In this document: positions 55,857-64,000 of the stretch, in pieces
Layout of the letters: each line of letters starts with the position of its first letter
Numbering within the stretch: the stretch's first letter is position 1
NCBI GenBank assembly: GCA_026119855.1
Contig: JAOWBW010000440.1
Coordinates: 62,001 to 126,000 of the forward strand
From: Campanula takesimana
Lineage: Eukaryota > Streptophyta > Magnoliopsida > Asterales > Campanulaceae
Length of the DNA stretch: 64,000 nucleotides
Direction: 5' to 3'
Notes under the pieces: generated by a model
Database searches by the model: none
What the model was told of the DNA's origin: nothing
The model's input: the letters and a program-made list of their open reading frames with translations, nothing else
Translations under genes and position numbers: made by a program

Positions 55857-55963
55857 CTAGGCTGTCCTTTTGGGTTTTCAGCCTAGCGGGCATCTCTTTT
55901 GCGTCTTTTATGGCACACCCTGTTTTTTGCCTAGGCCGCCCTTACGGGTTTTCAACCTAGCGG
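55857..55963 (-). ncRNA. Paired hairpins, minus-strand copy
   Basis: CTAGGCT (55857-55863) pairs with AGCCTAG (55880-55886), and CTAGG (55931-55935) with CCTAG (55956-55960). On the minus strand the second has inner CCC-GTAA-GGG, again a GNRA loop; the first has lost it by G-to-A type changes (CCCAAAAGGA). Confidence 0.65.
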
Positions 55964-57479
55964 GCCACTTTTTTGTGCCTTTTTTTTTTCATGAGTGGTC
56001 CAGCCGACTCGATAGAATGGGGACTTAAGGTATCTTTTGGAGGAAACATGCAAGGGCATTTTATTTGGGTGAGAGTCCCTTTATGTTGGTGAGCTCTTTG
56101 AGCAATGTATCATGAAATGGGAGGAAGCCCTTGCTTGACATAATACAAGTGTTTAGCTCTTTCCTAAGATGTAGAGAAGAAGACTTGTCGAGACATTTGA
56201 ATTTTGCCTTAGTTAACATCATCAAAATGGTTGCTTGAATGGACCATGTTTGTTATTAAGTCAAGATTATAACAAGAAATTAGTCTTAACATGCATAAAT
56301 GTTGTGATCAATTGAGATTAAAATTCGATCAATGGCAAGATCGGAAGAAGGTGTTTCTGGGAAGCCGGTCATTGATGGGACCATGGGAAGAGAACTTGGT
56401 CATTTTTTAGAGGACCACGGTTTGATGGTTTTGTTTCATGTTGTAACCGGACCCGAATGTTGCCTACCTTCCCTTCAGTTTGAGGAGGTTAGGTCACCGT
56501 AGTTCGGCCGTGGATCGTCTTTCGCCGGGGTTGGCATCTCTTGGAAGAATGTTGCTGCCCTTTTGAAGGATGTTGTTGCTTTGCTGATGTTGATCGCTTT
56601 GCTTTGAGGTGAACTTCTTGGGATGTTCTTTGAGGTAGACTTCCTCTTCGCATATATTCATTTCCTTTCCTTCTTCTCATTTTTTATTACCTTTTCTCTC
56701 TTCTCATCTTTCCTTTTTTTTTCTTTCTTTTTTTTTTGAGAGAGAGGGGAAACATTAGCCCCAACTTGCTATCTTGGACATTGGCTCATTTGTAGCCCCT
56801 TGGTGGAATGTCTGTCACTTCTCACTTTGACTTTTGAAGATCCGGGAAGTCCTTTGCTTGGTTGCTCACGTGCGATCACGGTTAAATCTAGGTGGTTGAG
56901 AAACAACATCCTTGGCTTTTCATTGTCTCGGGATGCCTTTGATGTGCATCAAGAATTTGTATCGGAAAGGTGTAACGGGTTGTGTATCGGGAAATGTGTA
57001 TCGGGTTGTGTATCGGGAAATGTGTATCGGGGATGTGTATAAAGGAAGGCTTGCCATTAATGGTTTCTTCATGCCAATTGATCACAACATTTATTCACAT
57101 CAAGATTAATTGTTTGCATTTAGCGTTTTTTATTTGTGTTAGGTCCACTCATCCTTAATGAGTCGTCGTTGACTAGTATGCTTTAGAAGTCAATTCATCA
57201 TTTTAGGGATGTAGCAATCAATTGATAATAACAAGCAAGACAAATTCAAGAGTAAATGTATATTGCAAATAATGTCTCAAGTCTAGAGAGAAGAGAATGA
57301 AAATGACTCTTTTATTTAGATAACTTTGTACATACATGTCCAAGTATGGACCTTCGTAAAAATAAAAAGATACAGTCCGGGACGGACTTTGGTGAAAGTC
57401 TAGATCCTACGAGGCTGGAAGACTAATCATTTTTTTAAGGGATGGGCTCCCATGAGGCACGATGATCCATTTTCTTCCT

Positions 57480-57855
57480 CAATTGTTGGAGGGGTTGTTA
57501 GCGGCATGTTCCATGTCTTCCACGGGGAACTCAGGTTCCATATCATCGGGAAAGATGTCGCGAGGTCTCCACTTGGATTGGCATTGTAATTGCCAGATCC
57601 GTCTACTCATGAGTTAAGATTTTGCTTTGGCCATCTCATTTTGGTGATTTCCTTCCGAGGCGCACAACCTTTGTGCATGACACTCAACGAGGGTACAGAC
57701 CTCCATTTGATGTAGCCGCCTTTGGGCTTCCGAAGCACGGGCTTCTCCTTGTTGCTCACATGGATGGTTGTCTCAGACGCCAATTCAGATGTGGCTCCTT
57801 GGTCGATGTTTCCAATGGACAAGGCCGCAAAGGATTTTAGCATATTAAACCTCAA
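57480..57855 (-). pseudogene. Second short frame of the element, third copy
   Basis: Contains TSELASETT and pieces of the charged stretch described at 8911-9270, but in shifted frames. Confidence 0.3.
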
Positions 57856-58234
57856 GGTGAAATTACAACCGGGATTTGAGAAGAATTCTTCATTATCGGA
57901 TTAGCCTTTTAAGAAAAACTTGATCTTTTTATTTTAAGATTTTTTTTAAAGACACACTTTTTGTTTTGAGTGAAAGACTCGTACACATTTTTGCAAACTT
58001 TTGACAAGGCATTAATAATAATAATTTTATTAAGAAAACTGACAATGGATTCAGAATGGTCGCCACATGGCATCAACCGGGGAGTCAAGACTCTAAACCT
58101 AACTAACCATTCTTAAGGGCTTACCACACATCTTAAAAGCAACTGACTCTTCCTAAGGATGAAAACAGACTCTTTCTAAGGGGAGGTTAATGGGAGAGGT
58201 TTTTGACATTCCACTTCCGACCATAGCCGTAGCT

Positions 58235-59561
58235 TCATTTCCAATTTCCCAACTGAGGGCATTCAAGCTTTCCTTCCGCGATTAATTTCCGGATGATGCA
58301 TTTCACAGCTGTGCAATCATCGGTATTATTCCCATGGAAGTTGTGAAAGGCACACCTCTTGGTGGAGCTGCGGCGTTTCTCAGGATTCTTTGGCCAGAAA
58401 TCTTCGAGGGGCCTCATGAGACCTTGTTTGACCAATCCCTCAAACATTTTGCTTACGGGCATTTCATAATCCTTAAACTTTGTGAGACGGGGCTCGGCTT
58501 GGCATTTGTCTTTTCTTTCATCGTTGACCAGAGTGTGGCGGGGACAAGAACCACCGTCTCTCAATGCAAAGGGGTGCTCATTGAGTGTCTTTTCGAACTT
58601 AGCTTCCATTTGCTTTTCTTTCCCATTGGATGGTTGAGGGGATTTTGCGGAGGCGCAGGGGCGTAGGCATACCCATAACCTTGGTTGCTTGCAGGAATAT
58701 ACATTGGAGGCATGCAAGGAGCTTGTGGTCCAAAAGGTCTTGGATTGTAGAAATGATACGGGTCACCCCGGAATCTCATCGGGAAATATGGTGGAGGCAA
58801 GTTGGTGATGCCTGTTCGGGTATCCATATATGGTCTAAACAGTGACTGAGCTCTGGTGACTTGGTTGATGGCATTAAACCGAGAAGGGTTATGATTGGGA
58901 AGGTGTTGTGAGTATGATTCTCAGCGCGTATCCGGTGTGAACAGTGGTTTGCGAGCCATTTGAGTGGATTGTGTTTGGGGTTTTATAGGAGGTATCCTAT
59001 GGGAGATGTTGGATTTGGTATGAGGCGGAGTGAGGAGGATTTGAATGAGAGGCTCGTTGTGGATGACGGCACGTTGGGGCAAAGAAATGGGGGTCTCGGT
59101 ATTCTGGTGAGATAGAGGGGACGATCTTTGGTTGCAATTCGGAGGTTGGGTGGTTTCTACCTCTTCTTTGTGGTTGGCAACTTCGGTGAAGGACCCACCA
59201 ATTTGAGACAGAGCTGCAACACCTCTTTGCCTCATCGACTCATCAAACGAACTTTGCGTTTCTTTGTGGCTCTCTGTGATGACTTCTTTCTCAGCCCCGG
59301 GGGTTTCTAAAGCTTGGAGCAACTCTTCCTTTGTTGGGCATCCGGATTATCCGCGGCGTCATTTCTCAATCTACTGTCCACTGAAGTGATCTTTCTGAGG
59401 TACCGGATCGGAGAAGTTGTAGTGACCGGGGAACTTTCTAACTCCACATGCACCAGGCGGTGACATGATGCTCTCTTCCACTTCATCTGAGCTACGGGGA
59501 ACAAAAAAGGTAGCTTTAGGCTCGGGTAAACACTGGGTGAATGCTTGGGCCAAAGGCGCAC
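58235..59561 (-). pseudogene. Gag-like frame, third copy, frameshifted
   Basis: Open pieces 59561-59307, 59322-58921, 58827-58561 and 58717-58235 together cover the protein encoded at 6996-8525. The Pro/Tyr-rich middle (NPRPFGPQAPCMPPMYIP) and the module MPVSKMFEGLVKQGLMRPLE with CAFHNFHGNNTDDC are kept. At least three frame slips separate them. More diverged from copies A and B than they are from each other. Confidence 0.65.
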
Positions 59562-59765
59562 GTGTCTCTATTTTGGGATATTTGACCGGGCCGAAGTTGC
59601 CTATGTTCCCCTCACCACGAGGGAGGGGGTCCCATGCGATGAGAGGCTCAGGTCACCGTAGTTCGAACGGGTTTAGAATTCTAAGAGGAAAAGGTGAACA
59701 TGACTGACTTCTTTGAGGATAACGGGGATCCATCCAAGAACTTGACCGACTTCCTAAGGGACTAT

Positions 59766-60262
59766 TCCTAGGGATTTAACGGGGATCTTCACGGGGACCT
59801 AGGGGACAATGCCTAGGGTTTCAACGGGGACCTGGGGGACAACGCCTAGGGTTTCAATGGGAATCTCAACGGTGACCTAGGGGACAACGCCTAGGGTTTC
59901 AACGGGAATCTTAACGGGGACCTAGGGGACAACACCTAGGGTTTCAACGGGAATCATAATGGGGACCTAGGGGACAATGCCTAGGGTTTCAACGGGAATC
60001 ATAACGGGGACCTAGGGGACAACGCCTAGGGTTTCAACGGGAATCTTAACGGGGACCTAGAGGACAACGCCTAGGGTTTCAACGGGAATCTTAACGGGGA
60101 CCTAGAGGAAAACGCCTAGGGTTTCAAAGGGAATCTTAACGGGGACCTAAGGGACAACGCCTAGGGTTTCAATGGGAATCATAACGGGGACCTAAGGGAC
60201 AAGGCCTAGGGTTTCAATGGGAATCTTAACGGGGACCTAAGGGACAACGCCTAGGGATTTAA
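59766..60262 (-). repeat. 45-bp minisatellite, about eleven copies
   Basis: CCTAGGGTTTCAACGGGAAT recurs at 59845, 59890, 59935, 59980, 60025, 60070, 60115, 60160 and 60205, exactly 45 bases apart. It stands where the other copies have the 42-bp array; single 42-bp type units flank it (59711-59755, 60358-60392). Confidence 0.95.
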
Positions 60263-60556
60263 TGGGTCTTCGGAATCCATCCAAAGATTGACGGGTTATC
60301 TTCTATGGACTTAACGGGTTCCTAGGGGACTACGCCTAAGGATTAGATAGAAGCCTTGGAGGATAACGGGGATCCATCCAAAGATTGACGGGATGACGCT
60401 TGTTATCGAAGGAATGCAATGTGTCAAAGACGAGAAGCAAAAACGGAGCAAATTCATGTAAGGTGCAATTAATTATCTGTTCAAGTTTACTTAAAACGAC
60501 TTTTATTCCTAAATGGTTGGAAAAAATTTCTCTTCTTTTTCGCAACTACTCTAAAC

Positions 60557-60676
60557 CCTGGATCAGTGGAGGCCATCACTACGTCTATAGACCCCTCATT
60601 TTTCACCTGTATTGCACACTCCTAAAGACGGGCAGTCCCGGGCGAAGGTCCCATAGGGCACGCGGCTTCCACCGAC
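60557..60676 (-). other. Conserved leader block, minus-strand copy
   Basis: Counterpart of 6011-6130, with GTCTATAGAC kept. Confidence 0.7.
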
Positions 60677-61999
60677 TGAAAGAACCAAACCTGGGGTCTA
60701 GTGCGTCACAAAGTTCTAATGTGTGGGCCATTCTTATCATAGTTAAGCCCCGGTTAAGGTTAAGATTGACTTAACACTCCAACAAAATTCCGGCGTGACC
60801 TCATTTTAACGAGGGATCTCGGACCTTAACCTTGGGCTCAAGGATGATTAGGACGGGCCGAGCATGAGGGCTTAATGACACGGTGTCACCCTATCCTTAA
60901 TACATGACTTTGGTTAATTATGGTTGGAATTAACGCATAAGTCAAGGACCGGGTCAGAGATAACCTTGGTCACACTTGCTTTCACAAGGAGTCGTGACTC
61001 GGGCATTAACTTGGCCATAATTAGCGTTTGGACATGTATTAGGGACGTGATGACATGAGCTAGACCAAAAACCAACCAAGGTCACGGTATTTGTGAGTCA
61101 CGGACAAGTGTGGTTGACTCGGCTCGGAAGGGGAGTTGGAATGGACCCGTGCGCGCGAGAAGGCCACAAGAGCACCAATCAAGATGCATCGTGGAATCCA
61201 TCCCGGGTTTAAAGGGTTTTTGGAACGTGCACAAGGTCGAGTGCGCGTTGGGTGAAGCCTTCTATTTTCCCTTTTGAGTCAAAATAGAAATTTTCAATGC
61301 GTTTTAATATCATGTGCATGAACAAGAGTATATACAAGACACGGACAAACAATTTAAACAAGTAATTTGCACAAGTAATCAAGCAAAGATATGAACAAGC
61401 GAGAGTCAAAATTTTGTACATGGAAAAGGTTGTGCACAACCAAAGGTTTTTGAAACCAAAATTTTACAACAAGAACAACATCCTTTTGAAAATCATTTGT
61501 AAAAAAAGGTTGTGCACAACAAAAGAATTTGGGAAACCAAAACTTTTATAAAAAGGGGTAATGCACAATGAGGCTTTGAAAACCTAATTTTATGTCAAAA
61601 TGATTTGTGCATTACCAAGCTTTGAAAATCCATTTTTGGCTAAGAAAAAGGAGGTAAATGTGCACAAGTAGAGGCTGTAAATGGAACCTGGACAAGAAGA
61701 AGCAAAGGGACCATCAGAATGTTTCTGCCCTGCACAAAATTGTTAACTTGAAACATTCTGTGGGTCCGGTAAAACCAGCCGTACGGCTAAGGCTGGAGTT
61801 CCATTATTTTTTGTAAACTTTCAGCTTCAGATCATCAAGCCCCAGTTTATTGCAATCCCAGAACAGTTTCATTCCCAGAAATCAAAACAGAAACATAAAA
61901 TACACACAAAACACGCACAAAGTCAACAAACGGGGACGGGAGTTTGACCCACACAAAAGTGTCCCCAAGGCTTCTAAAAAGAAGTTTTAAAACACTTAT

Positions 62000-62017
62000 T
62001 CCCCAGCGGAGTCTCCA
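62000..62017 (-). other. Primer-binding site, Arg-tRNA type
   Basis: Minus strand TGGAGACTCCGCTGGGGA, one base from the LTR end at 62019. Confidence 0.8.
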
Positions 62018-62018
62018 C

Positions 62019-63044
62019 TGTAATGATCCCCCTCCTCGTGGCGAAACGGGATTCGTTTGAGGGAGAAATGCCAAACACGTGTAACTTAACAAACTTAACG
62101 GAGTCACCAGATTTGTTAACTTTTAACCCAACAAATGAAAATGGTTAGAGATTTATGAGTTCGGAGGTCAGGTTACGGATTGGGAAGAGTTTTACGTCAC
62201 CCAAGCCGCCTCGGACAAAGCCGAGTCTCCCCTTGTTCTTGTTAACGAAAAGTGCATGTGTGTGTGTGTATTTAACTAAAAAACTGCGAAGTTAACTGGT
62301 TATTGGTTTTAACAGAACAAAAGGGGTTCATTTGCACAGATCTTGACAGAACAAGACAGAAAAGAAAAAATCATCCCTCTGACCCAACTCAGCCGTACGG
62401 CTATACAAGGTCTTCCCGGGGATTTTACAGTTTGTCCAGAAAATGTCCAGTTTCAGGAAGAAATAAAGTATTCTGCTGAAACTGGACTGAACTGTTTATT
62501 TTTAGTTTGCATTTTTACAAACAAGCTTTGATTGACATCATTCCTATGCTCATTAATCACTAAATGGACCCCAAATATATGGATTTGGGTGTGATTAAGA
62601 CAATCATTGGAGAAGAATTAGAAAAGGTGATGAATGTGGCCTTTGAGCCAAGATGGCCATTTTGATGAGTAAAGATTCAAACTTTACCATCAAAATGGGA
62701 TCTTTATACAAGATTAAACCTTTAGGGACAATAAAATCAACATTTGGAAGCATAAAGATTGAACCTTTATGACCCAAATGTGATGAATGAATGGCTAGAT
62801 CAAGGTTTGGGTGATAAAGATGGAGGCTTTATCACTCTAAATGATAATCATGGCCAAATACAACATAAAGACACATGCTTTCACCATAAAAATGGATCAT
62901 CAAGCTATTTAAAGACAAGAAATTTACAAATCATGATCTTCTTTAGGTTTTTAACCCCTTTTCACATACTTGGATGTGAGGGCACCTTGAATCATTTCCT
63001 TATTTGGTTCCAAGGTATATATAACAAGAATATAAGGTGCTTGA
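62019..63044 (-). repeat. 5' LTR of the second non-autonomous element, cut by a Copia
   Basis: Nearly identical to 52792-53820. AGCCGTACGGCT is at 62391-62402; a further copy in the leader is at 61777-61788. The remaining U3 must lie right of the Copia, outside the window. Confidence 0.85.
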
Positions 63045-63368
63045 TGTTAGAATAGAGATCATCAAAGAAACAAAGAGAAGAAAATCTGCCAGGATTCCAG
63101 GCGGGCGCTTGCATACGACCAGGAGGGCGCTCGGCTTTGATCAGAAGGTCCGGATTCTGGAGGAGGCAAGTAAGCGGGCGCTTGGACCTAAGCAGGCGGG
63201 CGCTCGGGTGCCTCGAACTGAATTCGGGAATAGCAGTTTTCTCGGGATTTCTCTTATGTTTAGGTTTAGGTCTTATTCTAGGGTGTATATATAAGCAATG
63301 TTCCGCCCCATACTCATTGTAACTCAGATTTAACATATTATAGTGCAAGATCCTGGCTTGGTAGTGCC

Positions 63369-63401
63369 CCCAGACGTAGTCAAACATATTGACGAACTGG
63401 G
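63369..63401 (+). ncRNA. U5 two-stem fold, Copia family 4
   Basis: CCCAG (63369-63373) pairs with CTGGG (63397-63401); inner TCAA pairs with TTGA. The stem bases differ from the CGTGG/CCACG families and still pair. Confidence 0.6.
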
Positions 63402-63576
63402 TAAACAATTTCTTGTGTCTTTTCTCTGCTTTATTTCTTGTGCTTTTTTGTGGTGCTATTATTTTCTTGGGATATTACTTGGGTGTTGGAGGGTCAATTC
63501 CACAACAACTGGTATCAGAGCTCTGGTTTATCATTCCGAGTTATAGGGCGATTAGGGTTTGTTCCAGCAATCAAGA

Positions 63577-64000
63577 ATGGGCAAGGATAAACAAGCGGTG
63601 GAGAAATTTGATGGGTCTGACTACGGGTTTTGGAGGATGTAAATAGAGGATCTCTTGTACAACAAAGATCTCTATAAGCCTCTAAAGGGAGTCAAGCCGG
63701 AAGGAGAAAAGCAGGAAGATTGGGATCTCATGGATCGGAAATCCCTAGGGGTGGTTAGATCTACTTTGTTAAAGTGGATCGCGAAGACTACCAAGAAGGA
63801 GAAAACCACCAAGGAGCTATTGGATTATCTTACTAAGAGATTTGAAACTCCATCTGCTGCAAATAAGGTTGATTTGATATGCAAGATGGGTAGTCTCAAG
63901 ATGCAAGAGGGAGGATCCTTAGCTAAACACATCGATGAGTTTATGGATGTTATAGACTTATTGACTGCGTTGGATATTACGTTTGATGATGAGGTTCATG
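63577..64000 (+). pseudogene. gag: Copia Gag, early stop codon, continues past window
   Basis: ATG at 63577 after MGKDKQAVEKFDG a TAA follows at 63640-63642; the same frame stays open afterwards to 64000 with Gag-like sequence (TKKEKTTKELLDYLTKRFE, LAKHIDEFMDVIDLLT). This is the UBN2-type Gag of plant Copia elements. The single TAA is consistent with a C-to-T change. Because the rest is open, the element appears young; its pol lies outside. Confidence 0.75.

Larger units (their letters stand above)
52792..63044 (-). mobile_element. Non-autonomous Tat-like element, second copy
   Basis: Minus-strand relative of the 1229-25225 element, inserted in the 3' region of the Ogre-like element. Its 3' LTR is 52792-54305 and its 5' LTR begins at 62019 and is cut at 63044 by a Copia. 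Primer site, leader block, 45-bp minisatellite, gag-like frames, hairpins and purine tract follow in the same order, with one interior copy. The two LTRs are nearly identical by eye where both are visible, so the insertion is recent. Confidence 0.85.
63045..64000 (+). mobile_element. Ty1/copia element, 5' part
   Basis: LTR 63045-63507 (TGTTAGAATAGAG...CCACAACA), primer site TGGTATCAGAGC at 63510-63521, gag from 63577 to the window end. CTTGA (63040-63044) is the expected target duplication. The LTR has a TATATATAAG box at 63286-63294, four GGGCGCT units (63108-63215) and the U5 fold at 63369-63401. It is the youngest insertion of this nest. Confidence 0.85.

Overview
This window reads as repeat-dense plant nuclear DNA, probably from a eudicot with a large genome. 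I see no rRNA, tRNA, CRISPR, bacterial operon structure or intact single-copy host gene. It is mostly a nest of LTR retrotransposons of both superfamilies (Ty1/copia with initiator-Met-type primer sites; Ty3/gypsy of the Tat/Ogre-like clade with an Arg-type primer site), plus solo LTRs, minisatellites and short relics. The only clear host-like coding sequence is a frameshifted, 5'-truncated protein-kinase fragment (about 40045-40574) of MAPKKK type.

Layout. 1-1228: minus-strand Copia LTR cut by the window edge and inserted in the 5' LTR of the next element. 1229-25225: plus-strand Tat-like element without polymerase. It holds a 3.1 kb solo LTR (1926-5029, perfect 5-bp target duplication), a 5.1 kb tandem duplication of its interior (5297-10431 / about 10432-15420), several minisatellites, and a decayed Copia (18149-23723) inside its 3' LTR. 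25226-33230: AT-rich DNA with a 2.5 kb non-coding LTR element (26252-28788, TSD TTCCC), a Copia remnant (29041-30352), CACTA-like subterminal repeats and a 47-bp tandem array. 33230-about 40040: minus-strand Tat-lineage gypsy element with gag, protease, RT, RNase H, a second archaeal-type RNase H and integrase, few lesions, and only its 5' LTR visible. 40045-44294: kinase fragment, microsatellite, unclassified repeat and an old Copia relic. 44295-52791: Ogre-like plus-strand element with gag, protease, a G-patch-like stretch and RT, but with RNase H and integrase core replaced by a gag-derived segment. 52792-past 63044: minus-strand relative of the 1229-25225 element, itself broken by a Copia (63045-past 64000).

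How they relate. The polymerase-less elements share with the Ogre-like element the primer-site type, a leader block of about 120 bp, two kinds of covarying RNA hairpin and a gag knuckle module. This fits a non-autonomous family using Ogre-like proteins. The most noteworthy signals are structural RNA candidates supported by compensatory changes between copies inside this window: paired hairpins with mainly GNRA-type loops, a variable stem followed by TAGGCA, and a two-stem fold in U5 of four Copia LTR families. Many unrelated LTRs also carry clustered CpG-rich palindromes.
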